64,000 nt of DNA from Parapristionchus giblindavisi. Taxonomy: Eukaryota > Nematoda > Chromadorea > Rhabditida > Diplogasteridae. This document shows positions 38,444 to 49,879 of this stretch, one piece after another; position 1 is the first letter of the stretch, and every line of letters starts with the position of its first letter. The position numbers and the translations under genes were made by a program. The stretch lies in NCBI GenBank assembly GCA_943737045.1, contig CALSFV010000006.1, positions 1,612,001 through 1,676,000 of the forward strand, in the 5' to 3' direction. The notes beneath the pieces are model-generated. The model was not told the DNA's origin and made no database searches. It saw only the letters and a program-made list of their open reading frames with translations.

Positions 38444-39110
38444 AACTACAAGAAAAGTTATTCTCGAAAAACCAAAATATGTTTTCCTTCTGGCCACCAC
38501 TGTAGCTCTTAATACTTTTTCATTCATTATACCCTCGATCTATTAAAGTTCCCATAATAGGATAAGTTTTTTTTTCTCGAAACACGTCGATTCTATAATT
38601 GAGCATATGAAACGTATCCTATTTGGGAATGATCTTCAACAATGTTTTCACTGATTTATATAAATTGAAATCTAGAAAAGATTAAACGACTTGAACTCTA
38701 CTCATTCATATTCTATTCATAGAAAAAACATAGTTTGATGTTTCTTCAATGATTGAGATCAAATTCTTCTGATCAATAGATATTCTCATCGCATTTTCAG
38801 TGACACAAAATATTTCCTGTACATATTTCATCTTTGTTCTGTCAAATTTCATATCAATAAACACGTTTATGATTTTACCGATAAATATATTTGTGATAAA
38901 GAAAGGAATGATCGGAAGATAAGAGTCTAATGACAAAGTACCGAAGGATAAAACACCATGTGGTTGTCAGACAATACGACTAATAATTCATCTTATCGGT
39001 AGCTAAATTCAAGAACCTTATCAATCAATATTCCAAGTTCAAATATGAATTGATATTCATATAACTAATTGTAAGAACATTTATCTAATTACCTATCCAC
39101 TACTGAATAT
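38444..39110. other. Unique AT-rich flank between the satellite and the carboxylesterase gene
   Basis: Unique sequence. The only notable item is a minus-strand open stretch at 38706-38936, described separately. No polyadenylation signal for the neighbouring gene was identified with confidence. Confidence 0.5.
38706..38936 (-). pseudogene. Possible glycosyltransferase-like exon relic
   Basis: A 76-codon open stretch, extendable upstream through HGVLSFGTLS. The order H-G, then S..SYLPIIPFF, then ID-QKNLISIIEE recalls the C-terminal donor-binding part of UDP-glycosyltransferases (HGG...P-I-PFF..Q..N...KNL). The diagnostic DQ pair and second Gly are missing and no flanking exons were found. It is at best a decayed exon and may be chance. 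Confidence 0.15.
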
Positions 39111-42100
39111 TTAGAGTTCAGTATGAATTTTTTGATCTCGAATGCCTGGAAGTCGACTTCTTCTCAAATATTCCACAGGAACAACTGAAGGAACTTCTTC
39201 TAACCAGAGACGAGCTGCATCGCCACGGAATTCACTCCTGAAGATATTGAATTTATTTAAATATTGATTTTTGTATATTATTATGGATAATTATGAAAAT
39301 GCATTATTATGGATAATTATGAAAATGGATGACCTGAGATAATTTTTGGTTTTGATGACTGCATGAACGAAAGGATCGTTTTTACTGACTCTAGGCCACT
39401 CGAACTCATCGAAAGAAGGATCGCTGAAAACAAAAAAAAAGATTTTATTGACTCATTTATTGAAATTTATTGCAACGTTCTTCAAATTCCTTACCCATAT
39501 TTCACAAAGGAAACGATAGCTTTCGCTATATTCTGTCCGAATTCTTTATCTTCTTCATCTAATTTAGAGGGGAAGAAAAAGGACTCGGACATATCAGATA
39601 TGTGAGGTTCATCATCAGCGTGATAAGCAGCTGAAAAGGAATCTAGTTATTATTCCTCATATTGTCGTACATTATCTGTCGATAATTCCCCAAGATAATT
39701 CACACTCTTTTTGAATTGGTATCGAATTCAAAATGACGTTTCGATCGATTGAAAACTTCATAAATACAGACCTCTGACAGGATGATGACTTCTATTGTTG
39801 TGTTTATGATGATGTTCAATGATATACACCCATGTTGGCCAATCATTCTCTAATTTCAATTGAACTTCATTGTAGAGAGGCATCAAGAATTGCAAATCGG
39901 AGAGAAGCTACAATGTCATTTTGAATCACACTAATCATCAGAAATATGTCAAAACTGGGTAATTGGAGTACAAACCTCAGCGTATCGCGCTAGAAAAATG
40001 TTCGAATCTCCTCCATTCTCATCTTTCTTTGCATAGAAATCTACCAATAATTTGCGGAATGCTGGAGCTGCCTCTTTGTGTTCCTGATTCGGATTTTTAA
40101 AAATTAATTATGCATATTAAGAGAAAATTTGAGTTAACGATCTTCTCTACTATTTTCAGAGAAAAATAAAATGTGTGAAATGAAGAGATTGTTTAAAACA
40201 GCCCCTATAATAAGTTTTAAAACGAAGAAAAAAATGAAACTAACTTCCTCAGTTACAACAATGTTCTCAATGAAATCAATCAATCGATCTCTTGAGAAAG
40301 TATTCCATTCATCTTGTGCAATATTCAATGCAGCCACTATTTCTACTTCTTGATAAAATACTGAAATAATCTCATCTATTATCTTCATTGAAAACATCAA
40401 ACATCATATTTTGACAACTGTACGAGAAACGGTCATATTAAAGACGGAGTCCCTCGAATATTTTTGACACAAGAGAGATTTGATGGATTTGCACGAGCAT
40501 TCCCGGGTCTGCATCCGGTCAATAGTTAACTAACCAAAGAAAGCTGATTCCATTTCAGTTGCGCCTTCGACAGTCTTCTGCTTCGGAGCATTTTTGAAGA
40601 GATTTTGGATTGTATCAGGGAAGAAATCTCCATCAATACGTGGTTGGAATATGAAAGGATTTGGATGGCGACGGGCCGTACCCTAAATGTTTAGGTTTTT
40701 TTTCATATTTTTCAGTTGTAATTTTTTTAAGTAATAGATAATTTTAAAATCTTACAATCTTCGTTACTCCAGCAAGTAATTCTCTGACGGGAACTTTTCG
40801 TAGACAATCCATTGTTGATACATTATCCAACTCCTTGAGACAGTTTAGCTCTTTTGCCAGTTTTCTGAACCAAATCGTTAAATATTTTTATCACACCAAC
40901 TGTGTTTTTGTATTAGAAATTATGAAAGGGAGACGTACTTGCTTGTCTCAACAACAGATTCTGTTAGGGCGAATTCAGTGAGAGCACTTCCAGACATTAA
41001 ATATCCCTGTTGGAATAACTCTGAAATCATTCATTTATTCTGCCTTCGGTTGCACATTTGCATATATTTCATTCTGTAATTATATACATGCAATGTTTCA
41101 TGTAGTATTTCCCATTTTAAAAAGAAGAATAATGAAAAAAGAATGTGACGATTTACTCGATCTGAAGCGCATTCAATTTTCGAATTACGTATAGTTTATT
41201 AATTCACTCCCACTGAAACTTACTATTTGAATGAGGTGATAGTTGCAATGCTGATGCTGAACATGCTCCTGCTGATAGACCAGATACAGTAATCCTATTC
41301 ATATCTGCTCCGAAAGACGGTAGGATCTTAATATTTTTATTTTATTTTTCATTGAATTTTTTTTTTATTTTCACAGAATTCACAGACTTTTTTACAGAAA
41401 CAACTGTGATTTTAACTAATTTGATGTTGAACCTTATGAAGGAACTGGAGAGCGAGTGTTTGATCCCATAAACCGATATTTCCAGGAGAAGATGAATCGC
41501 CCAAAGAGAAGAATCCTAAATGAATTGATTCGACCTTTATAGGTTCCGTACTTTTTATCTTAACTTATTTTTACTCAATAGTCTGAATTCTGTGTTAGCA
41601 TTATGATTAGGTTATGTAAATGTAAAGTTTTACCCAATGGTCCTAATCTGTATTGAATCGTAACTACGATTATTCCTTGTGAAGCGAAAACTTCCGCCAT
41701 TTTTTTGTATCTGAAATATTTTTTTCCATTAGGAATTCGCAAATATATTGTAATTTTTGATTGAATAAATATTGTCGATAATGCAAAAAAAATAAATCAA
41801 AAATGAAACTCTCTGACCCGTATTCAACCGTACTTCCCGTTTCGAATGCTCCCCCGTGAATGAAAACGAACACCGGAAGATTTTCACCCTAAATTAATTT
41901 TCATCAGAGTATCGTAATAATATCTTGAGAGAATACTGAGTGATATAACACATTATCTCAATGTCAAATAATCAATCCATCCTCTCAATTCGTACAATTG
42001 GATAATCATTAATTCATTCATTTTAATTTGTTAGTCACCATGTTTTACCTTAAGAGTGGGCGTAATAATATTCAAATATAGACAATCTTCAGATTGTTCT

Positions 42101-42437
42101 CCGAACACGAACAAATCAATATATGGATAGCATCCTGGCTTGAATTTCTTAGCCTCATATAGCTCTGGAGCCCATTTCTCGACCATATCAGCTTTCTCAA
42201 AATTTGTAATCATTTACGTCAAACAAAATGAGAGTATTATAATACAGCAGATATGTATTATCATACCTCGAATCGTTTGTCATCTATCGGTGCTTGTCCA
42301 TATCTGACTCCAAGAAAGACATGAACAGGAATGTCTGTCTCAGTCAGATATTGAAATCCTTCCAATTCTCCATAAGGAGTATTGATCAATGAACAATATG
42401 ATAGAGAAAGTAAGGAAAACAGAGCGAGGATAAACAT
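39111..42437 (-). CDS. ER-type carboxylesterase (type B esterase/lipase), 15 exons
   Basis: Fifteen exons keep one frame and give 567 aa: 42437-42267, 42195-42049, 41888-41818, 41710-41634, 41515-41433, 41326-41224, 41020-40939, 40864-40756, 40682-40535, 40360-40245, 40083-39976, 39907-39772, 39630-39495, 39423-39334, 39237-39111. Residues 1-16 form a signal peptide. EDCLYLNI (93-100) and HGGAF (117-121, oxyanion hole) are family motifs. The nucleophile is Ser201 in GLSAG, the probable acid is Glu348 in AQDEW, and the probable base is His454 in YHADDE; this spacing fits the alpha/beta-hydrolase fold. The C-terminus HTEL is a KDEL-like retrieval signal, as in vertebrate liver carboxylesterases, so the enzyme should be ER-luminal and hydrolyse ester or amide substrates. 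The second acceptor (TTTTGAG) is weak. The start was chosen for the signal peptide: an in-frame ATG 29 codons upstream would bury it. Confidence 0.9.
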
Positions 42438-42657
42438 CCTGAATGAAGAAAATTGATTTATATAGATCTCTTTTATTGATTGAAAAACGGATGGCTTAAA
42501 AGAAAAAAAAGTCGTAGACAACAAGTAAATAGAGAATAATCCTTGACTACGATTTTTTATTGCTTATTCACATCATAGTTACATATAGATATGTGATAAA
42601 ATAATAGACAACGAGGTGATAGAACATCGAAAAGAGTAAGGATGAGACAATTGATTG
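42438..42657. other. Upstream region of the carboxylesterase gene
   Basis: About 220 bp between the esterase start codon and the LINE 3' tail. No convincing TATA box or regulatory motif was recognised. The gene's promoter must lie here or within the inserted LINE, which is adjacent. Confidence 0.4.
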
Positions 42658-42811
42658 ATAATAATAATAATAACTTTATTATGCTGGTACGTAATGAAGA
42701 ATACATAGGACACAAACAAGAAAAATGGTTGGATACATAATTTACTATGCCACAACGGGGTAGCATAAGTATAGTAGTGGACATCGAAAAAGTTAAGAAG
42801 AGCTACATATA

Positions 42812-44082
42812 CAGGGTGCGCCAAAATTACCCGAACTGGTGTCACCATATGATTCTTCCCTTTATAATGTGATTTAAGCGACATGGTTCATAGCAAAGTT
42901 TGTCAACAATATAGGCAACAAAAACATATTAGCTAATTTCGGTATGGCCTCCTTTACCTCTGACACCGGCTTTGAGTCTCTTCTCATATGCGATTGCCTA
43001 TTCCCGCGGGTAAATGTCATAGAGTTTGTCCCATGCCTTGAGAAGGGGAGCCTTGAGGGAGTCGAGCGTCTGGTGCTTGATAGAGGACATCTTGGCCTAC
43101 CACACCTCCAAACACTGCAGTCGAGGATGTTGAGATCGGGGGAGTTCGGAAGCCATTCAGTGTGATAGGTTTAGCCGAGTGCACGGGTGAAAAACCACGA
43201 CTGGGTCAACTTTGTCATGTGATTGACTACAGAATCTTACCGAAAGGTCTAGTGGTCCTGACCGAAGTGGGTATGGTATTGGAGTAAAAGTGCGTCTTCG
43301 AGGATGCACTTTGTATAATATGGTTTATTGATCTAGACACATGGAGTGGCAAAAACGAGAGGGGACTTTCAATTTGGGCAAAAAGCAGCTAAACCCTTGG
43401 CGTATTGTGGATGACTGATATGACCCATGACCCCAGCTGTCCTTTAGGATTCTTCAGGATTATAGGCAATGATTCTGTTGTTCTTGATATTCAGGTTGCC
43501 TTTGAAGGTAAGATATTCTCTTCACTGAACATCGTGCTGATGTGCGCGGACCTAGCACAACGCATTAACAGTCAATGGCTCCGTTGTCAGCGGAGCTTGA
43601 TCTGTCGCTCATTCGGTTCTAACAGTTTACGGTACTTGTAAGGGAGAAGAGTCAGCAGAGACTTGAGGAGACGAGGAATGGAAGTGTTCGAGATATCAAG
43701 TCTCCAGATCGTCAACTTGTGGTTTTGAAACACCATCTTTCGGATTGGATCTCGGTTCATAGCGGTGGGAAATGAGATTGGTCTACCTCTGCCCGGACGT
43801 TCCTCTTTAGTACTAATATCTTGGTATCTGATACCGGTATCGAAAAAAGCAGACTCGTGAAAGCCGAGCTGATGAAGGATGTCACTCTGTTCTTGTACAC
43901 TTCAGAATGATCGGTCGACATGACTTCCTCATTACTAGAAGACTTGACTAACTGACTTGAAACGTTGCATACGGAATGGCCAATGATCACTCGTCATGAT
44001 GCTACAATAGGGGTTGCGCATATGCATTGGGGGCATGGGAATCATATGGTGACACCAGTTCGGGTAATTTTGGCGCACCCTG
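42812..44082 (-). mobile_element. Dead mariner/Tc1-superfamily transposon inside the LINE
   Basis: 1271 bp with TIRs starting CAGGGTGCGCCAAAATTACC, inverted at the right end, and TA on both sides (42810-42811, 44083-44084). Decayed minus-strand transposase pieces are readable: a helix-turn-helix linker (GRGRPISFPT), the first catalytic block (MFSEENIFTF, where the usual Asp is Glu) and the third block (WLPNSPDLNILDC). Many stops and frameshifts separate them. It sits at the 3' end of the LINE reading frame. Confidence 0.88.
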
Positions 44083-44084
44083 TA

Positions 44085-45070
44085 ATTGATTTAATAGAAT
44101 TACTAAATGCTATTGGATTAGGACATATAATCGAGCTATTGGGAAGAGAGTTCCAAACGTTTACAATACGGTTTGACAAGAAATGTGAGAAGCGAGAGGA
44201 TCTACAGGGGTGCTTACGAAGAATATAATTGTGTCTACGCGAGATTCTAGAGGGTGAAGATAAAAGAAAGGAGGGATTGTCTATACTAACTAGTCCATGT
44301 ACTACTTTATAAGTGAAACTCAAGTCTATAAGGGTGCATCTTTGCTCAAGAAGATCAAGGTTTAGGTGTGATAATCGATTCGAATAAGAGGTAGGAGTGA
44401 GACCACATTTAGCATGTATACTACGAGTAAATGATCTTTGAACTTTCTCTATGAGGTCGATAAGGTATTGTTCGCGTGGAGACCATATTTCGCAAGCATA
44501 CTCTAGTATAGGCCTAACATATAAGGAGAACATGCGAGCGTACAAGATAGGATTTTTCGAGGAGAAAATACGGTAGATGTATGAACATCTAGCTTTGGCT
44601 CTAGCGACTATGGATTGAATGTGAGATGAAAAGCACAGAGTATTACTGTAGGTAAGGCCAAGATCAGTGAATTGCTTCACTACAGGAAGGGGAGTGTTAT
44701 TGATCAAGAAATCGATATCTGATGACTATTTCCAATGCGCATAATAACTGTTTTGGAAAGTGAGATTGATAAACCCCATTGAGATGACCATTGTTGCAAT
44801 GCGGAAAGAGCTGTTTGGAGGGCAGATGTGTCAGATATAGAGTAAAGTTTGACGTCATCTGCATAGATAACACAGTGTACTGTAGATGGGAGTACATGTG
44901 GTAGATCACTAATGTACATGCAGAAAAGCAGTGGACCGAGACAACTACCCTGTGGTACTCCTGATAGTGCATTGAAAGTCTGAAATACGGTATCCCCTAC
45001 AATAACAGATTGAGATCGATTGGTAAGAAAAGAACGAATCCAATTAAGGAGGGACCCTTTAATACCCAAA
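44085..45070 (-). pseudogene. LINE reverse transcriptase, palm to C-terminus
   Basis: Two open stretches in different frames cover GIKGSLLNWIRSF, SGVPQGSCLGPLLF (motif B), YADDVKLY (motif C) and the downstream region PILEYACEIWSP and NVWNSLPNS typical of CR1-like C-termini. A frameshift near 44705 separates motif C from the C-terminal part. Confidence 0.85.
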
Positions 45071-45468
45071 TAAAAATAATAATAATCTTTATCACATCTG
45101 CACATTGGTGCGGTGGGTCATGACAGGGGGTCCTTCATAGATCAATGACGTTCAATTCTTTCTTCTATTCATCGGGTCATCGTGTATCTTGATGGTATTT
45201 CAACATCTGTGCTCGAAGTAGAATCCAGAAAAGAATACATTAGAAATTGAAGTTAACAACCCACGTAGCGGTAAAAGCTCCGTCCGAAGTGGCTGCATGA
45301 AGAAGGAAATACACCTCCCGGCTTTCCAAACACCTTCTGGGAGGGGATCCAACTGGGTTCCTTATCTGTTGATGGAATAGACGAGGGCAGGGATAGACGA
45401 CAAAGGTCCAATGGAGAACAATGCCTGGCCGACCGCACGCTAGACAGAAAAAGCAGAAGAATGACCCA
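45071..45468 (-). mobile_element. 398 bp retro-insert with (AAT)n tail inside the LINE
   Basis: The sequence AATACCCAAA occurs at 45061-45070 and again at 45469-45478, a 10 bp target duplication. Removing the insert rejoins the LINE frame exactly (CSLLGIKGS). The 3' tail, read on minus, is GATTATTATTATTTTTA, similar to the 3' tail of the host LINE, so it is probably a 5'-truncated relative or a SINE using the same machinery. No coding domain was recognised. Confidence 0.75.
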
Positions 45469-45478
45469 AATACCCAAA

Positions 45479-46015
45479 AGCGAACATTTATGTAGAAGTA
45501 GATCAATGGGAATTGAATCAAAAGCTTTCGAGAAATCAATGAATGTTACAGATATGAACTTGTTTTTGTCTAAAGCAGGGTACCAATGGGAGAAGGAGGA
45601 GAGTATGGCAGAAACACAAGATCGATTTAGCGTAAAACCATGTTGACAGGGGGAGACTAGTTTATTATCGATTAGACAACTATCCTTTCAAATACTTTGG
45701 ATGCGGAACACGTAAGTGAGATTGGTCGATAGGACGAGGCATTGTTTTTGGGCCCTTTCGCTTGTATCTATATGCCTTTGACATTGGCAGTTTGCCAAGA
45801 TGAAGGTGAAGATCCGTGCAAAAGAAATCGATTGTAAATAATGGTAAGAGGGACACATATATGGTCTGATGTGTGCTTAAGAAATATATATGGTACGTTA
45901 TCCTGAGAGGAGGAGTTGCGAGCAGGCAAAGAGCGCAAAAGTTTAGATACAGTAATGGGGTGGATGTCTATATAGTCAATGGTTTTATTAGAAGAGAGCG
46001 AGAAAGTATCAGGCG
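45479..46015 (-). pseudogene. LINE reverse transcriptase, fingers to motif A
   Basis: Minus-strand pieces show the RT N-terminal pattern (SQDNVPYIFLKH, SSWQTANVKGI), then QHGFTLNRS and DFSKAFDSIPIDLLLHK with the motif A aspartate. Stops and frameshifts are present. It is bounded by the retro-insert on one side and by the 9 bp duplication of the MULE-like element (46007-46015) on the other. Confidence 0.8.
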
Positions 46016-46905
46016 GGTGGTATGACACGTGTGAGAAATGAGAATGGAAGTTCCACTTGAGAGACGAATTATGTGAAAGAGACAGAAGTGAGAAATGAGA
46101 TAAGAAACGACCGAATCGGAGAGGGCATAATGTGAGGAATGATCTGAGAAATGCATAATTGAAAATGGAAGACGTGAGAAATGACATTTGAAATGAAAGC
46201 GTGGAAAGCGACATTTGGGAAAAATGTGATTAGAAAACGATGTTTGGGAAAACAATTAATTAGAAAAAGATGTTCAGGAAAAAACTTTTGTGAAATTACC
46301 GATGTAAATGAAATTATAGACATTTATCATCAACAACAGCAATCTCCGGTATTTTTGTTCACGGGGCCCACCCTGTTCAATCCCGTGGTCCGTGGAGTAC
46401 ATTGCGGATTAGAACCTTTACACGGGGTACCCCGCGATCTGTCGCCTCTAGACGCGGTGCCCCGCGAGGTGGAAGACGGCGTGCCCCGTGGGGCGCGAGG
46501 CACACCGTCCCTTCACCATGGTGCTCCTCGCGGTGTACTCCGCGACATTTGGCCTCTCAACGGTGTGCCCCGCAAAAATACCGGAGATCTTAAACAAAAA
46601 ATCAAAACTTGTTTCCCGTTGAGGTATTTCCTTGTTGTGAATTTCTGGATTAGGTGTTTCCTCATCGGTATTTTCACAAATGATTTTTCTTGAAAATTGT
46701 TTTCTAATTAGAGTTTTCTGAAGTGATATTTCATAAAAAAATTTTCCTATCACACTTTTCCCAAATGTCGCTTTCCACTATTTCATTTTAATTGTGGTAT
46801 CTCACGTCTCCCACTTTCAATTAGACATTTCTCATGTCATTCTTCTTATTCGCACTCTCACGATCGGTCGATTCCATTCTAATTTCTCACACATGTCATA
46901 TCACC
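46016..46905. mobile_element. MULE-like inverted-repeat element (890 bp) with 9 bp target duplication
   Basis: TATCAGGCG is duplicated at 46007-46015 and 46906-46914. The ends are GGTGGTATGACACGTGTGAG and the diverged inverse CTCACACATGTCATATCACC. The arms are homologous over several hundred bp, for example GGAAAGCGACATTTGGGAAA in the left arm and its inverse in the right. A 9 bp duplication with long TIRs is typical of Mutator-like elements. There is no transposase, so it is non-autonomous. Confidence 0.78.
46344..46592. repeat. GC-rich core bounded by a short palindrome
   Basis: Within the MULE-like element, ATCTCCGGTATTTTTG and its inverse CAAAAATACCGGAGAT enclose about 220 bp rich in repeated GGTGCCCCGCG and CACGGGG-type words (GGTACCCCGCG, GGTGCCCCGCG, GTGCCCCGTGGGG, GGTGTGCCCCGC). 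Its composition is unlike anything else in the window. Confidence 0.7.
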
Positions 46906-46921
46906 TATCAGGCGTACGATA

Positions 46922-47947
46922 AGGAGACACAAGAGTAGGAAGCGATAGAGATTGATCTTTGATCTTTGAACTAGAATATGCATAGAATGAGCGAACCATC
47001 AGGAGACACAAGAGTAGGAAGCGATAGAGATTGATCTTTGATCTTTGAACTAGAATATGCATAGAATGAGCGAACCATCAGGAGACACAAGAGTAGGAAG
47101 CGATAGAGATTGATCTTTGATCTTTGAACTAGAATATGCATAGAATGAGCGAACCATCAGGAGACACAAGAGTAGGAAGCGATAGAGATTGATCTTTGAT
47201 CTTTGAACTAGAATATGCATAGAATGAGCGAACCATCAGGAGACACAAGAGTAGGAAGCGATAGAGATTGATCTTTGATCTTTGAACTAGAATATGCATA
47301 GAATGAGCGAACCATCAGGAGACACAAGAGTAGGAAGCGATAGAGATTGATCTTTGATCTTTGAACTAGAATATGCATAGAATGAGCGAACCATCAGGAG
47401 ACACAAGAGTAGGAAGCGATAGAGATTGATCTTTGATCTTTGAACTAGAATATGCATAGAATGAGCGAACCATCAGGAGACACAAGAGTAGGAAGCGATA
47501 GAGATTGATCTTTGATCTTTGAACTAGAATATGCATAGAATGAGCGAACCATCGGGAGACACAAGAGTAGGAAGTGATAGAGATTGATCTTTGATCTTTG
47601 AACTAGAATATGCATAGAATAAGCGAACCATCAGGAGACACAAGAGTAGGAAGCGATAGAGATTGATCTTTGATTTTTGAACTAGAATATGCATAGAATG
47701 AGCGAACCATCAGGAGACACAAGAACAGGAAGCGATAGAGATTGATCTTTGATCTTTGAACTAGAATATGCATAGAATGAGCGAACCATCAGGAGACACA
47801 AGAGTAGGAAGCGATAGAGATTGATCTTTGAACTTTGAACTAGAATATGCATAGAATGAGCGAACCATCAGGAGACACAAGTGTAGGAAGCGATAGAGAT
47901 CGATCTTTGATCTTTGAACTAGAATATGCATAGAATGAGCAAAGATT
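46922..47947 (-). repeat. 79 bp minisatellite, about 13 copies, grown from LINE coding sequence
   Basis: Starts recur at 46922, 47001, 47080, 47159 and onward in 79 bp steps, with very few substitutions until the last few units. One unit read on minus continues the LINE frame across the linker between endonuclease and RT (FYAYSSSK, SLSLPTLVSP). Because 79 is not a multiple of 3, the expansion destroys the frame. Confidence 0.93.
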
Positions 47948-48597
47948 ACGAGATCGTAATAGAGATTTTTCTTTATTCTTACGGGTTTGTGTAATGCACT
48001 TTCTAAGCGAAGAACTAGTGCGGAGATAAGGTGATAAACCAATAGATGTGCGCAATCTGTATAGAGACCTACATTTTGACAACAATCTACGAGCTTTGGG
48101 CGAGAATTTAAAAAGTTTGTTGGATACCGATCTATAGGGTACACTGCGATCAATAATAGATGATATGGTGTCCACAAAAATAGTATAGATTACGGTGGCA
48201 TCAGTGTGCTTAGAAAACAGAGAATTCCAATCAATCGAGTCTATTTCGAAATTTACATTGTTCCAGTCTACATTTGCATAGTTACGGCGCTTGCATGGTT
48301 TAGGTTTCGTGAGAGAGGAGGCTAGACTAAAGCGTACGATGGAATGATCTAAAGATGGGAGAGGAGCTTCTACAAATGAGGATGATATTATGGAAGGATG
48401 AGAAGTTAAGAGTAGATCAAGGATATGGATGCCTCTAGTTGGATCGATAATCAATTGTGTAAGAGATGAAGAGATAGAGAAGTGAAGGAGGGCTGATGAT
48501 GGATGTGATATAGAAAGAGAAGGAATGGATAAAGATGGCCAATCTACTTCCTTACAGTTGAAATCCCCAGTTATAATGATTGGACAGATATTACTAA
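47948..48597 (-). pseudogene. LINE endonuclease, C-terminal half
   Basis: Open on minus through PIIITGDFNC (catalytic Asp-Phe-Asn), THE block IIDPTRGIHILDLLLTS and the terminal PLPSLDHSIV (His of the catalytic site), then a basic linker. Homologous, domain for domain, to the second LINE fragment at the right edge of the window. Confidence 0.85.
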
Positions 48598-48810
48598 CAA
48601 GGGAATGACCAACCATCCCCGTGAAGTTATGACTAGTGACATACACCATTCGAATCGCCATGTGATTCTGATAATACATCGTTAATGACTCGACTCAAAC
48701 GGTTATGATCTTCGAGAAAATCGATATTGAAATTCGGCCAAATTCGTGTGATTTTCTACACAACGCATGCGGATGGGTTGGTGAACTCTACTATCTTCTT
48801 TCGAAACATC

Positions 48811-48882
48811 GGCTCGTGTAGTGTAGTGATAAGATGCCTGCGTTTACTTTTGACTGTCAAGGGTTCGACCCCCCTTGCCGCA
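48811..48882 (+). other. tRNA-like module in left TIR
   Basis: 72 nt with an A-box-like GTAGTGATAAGATGC and a perfect T-arm (AAGGG, loop TTCGACC, CCCTT) containing a B-box GGTTCGACCCC, then a TTTT run six bases later, as in a pol III unit. Acceptor pairing is poor (CGGC with GCCG only), so it is not called as a functional tRNA. Confidence 0.4.
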
Positions 48883-49331
48883 CTTTTCTTTTGCTGATTT
48901 TGTTGCTGTAGAAAGTTTATGCTGTGATTATAGAAAAACAGAACACATTCAACACGTTTGAACAACAAAATGAGTGAAGTAAGGAAAATACAGTTTTCAT
49001 ATTTTTTTAACAGGAATAACAATGACATCAAGGCGTTGGAAGACAGTCCAAGAAGAAATGGAAGCACTTACCCTACTCGCATGATCTTTGATCTTTCAAC
49101 TCTCATTGCTGTTTTTCAGGTCATTCATTGCATGACCTCGACCTCGGGAGAGGGAGAGGGAGAAGGAGATTGAAAAAAATAATGCCCTGAACAAAAAGAT
49201 CAAAGTTCAATTTTCCTTGAAGAGTGTTTTTCCATCAAGAAAACTTGCTGAATTTGTTCTTTTTTCTAGCTTTCATAATCACAGCAAAAGATTTCAAACT
49301 TTCTACAGCAACAAAATCAGCAAAAGAAAAG

Positions 49332-49404
49332 TGCTGCAAGGGGGATCGAACACTTGACAGTCAAAAGTAAACGCATGCATCTTATCCACTACACTACACG
49401 AGCC
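49332..49404 (-). other. tRNA-like module in right TIR (inverted partner)
   Basis: 73 nt inverted copy of 48811-48882. It retains one more base in the A-box region (GTAGTGGATAAG) but has a T-stem mismatch (AAGTG). Together the pair would place convergent pol III promoters facing each other across the element. Confidence 0.4.
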
Positions 49405-49617
49405 GATGTTTCGAAAGAAGATAGTAGAGTTCACCAACCCATCCGCATGCGTTGTGTAGAAAATCACACGAATTTGGCCGAGTTTCAATATCGATTTTCT
49501 CGAAGATCATAACCGTTTGAGTCGAGTCATTAACGATGTATTATCAGAATCACATGGCGATTCGAATGGTGTATGTCACTAGTCATAACTTCACGGGGAT
49601 GGTTGGTCATTCCCTTG

Positions 49618-49879
49618 TAAGGTACAATTGATTTAGCCATTCTAGGCATTCAAGAAAAGAATCGATAATACAAGTGGTACTACGGTAGACAGCGCAGAGG
49701 ATTACTGTAGAAGATGCTGTACGAGATATCTTACAGGCAATGGCTTGACAATGAGTAGAGAAAGAGCGAGCATCTAGTAGAAGAGATGGAATCGATTGAT
49801 CGATGAGAAGTGCAACTCCTCCCCCGCGGGTTGAAGAGCATTGAATATATATATAGAAAGAGTTTCCATTGCACAACAT
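49618..49879 (-). pseudogene. LINE endonuclease, N-terminal fragment
   Basis: Minus-strand frame with TRGGGVALLIDQSIPS, a conserved endonuclease block of CR1/jockey LINEs, followed by TVILCAVYRS. It runs up to the TAA duplication of the 1020 bp insertion. Upstream endonuclease motifs were not found, so the LINE is 5'-truncated near 49900. Confidence 0.8.

Larger units (their letters stand above)
48598..49617. mobile_element. Non-autonomous TIR element (1020 bp) with TTA/TAA target duplication
   Basis: TAA flanks both ends (48595-48597 and 49618-49620). TIRs of about 320 bp begin CAAGGGAATGACCAACCATC and are nearly perfect inverses (48598-48919 against 49297-49617). The 3 bp TWA duplication suggests the PIF/Harbinger type. 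Excising the element restores the LINE frame across NQLYLSNICP. The central 380 bp has no recognisable gene. Confidence 0.82.

Noticed and set aside
40171..40353. Plus-strand 60-codon frame within the carboxylesterase locus
   Set aside because: It is antisense to a confirmed esterase exon.
42944..43641. Plus-strand 73 and 78 codon frames between the esterase and the LINE
   Set aside because: They are antisense to the decayed mariner transposase and show no plausible product.
48811..48882. Functional tRNA gene
   Set aside because: The T-arm and B-box are good but acceptor and anticodon arms do not pair. It is described as tRNA-like only.
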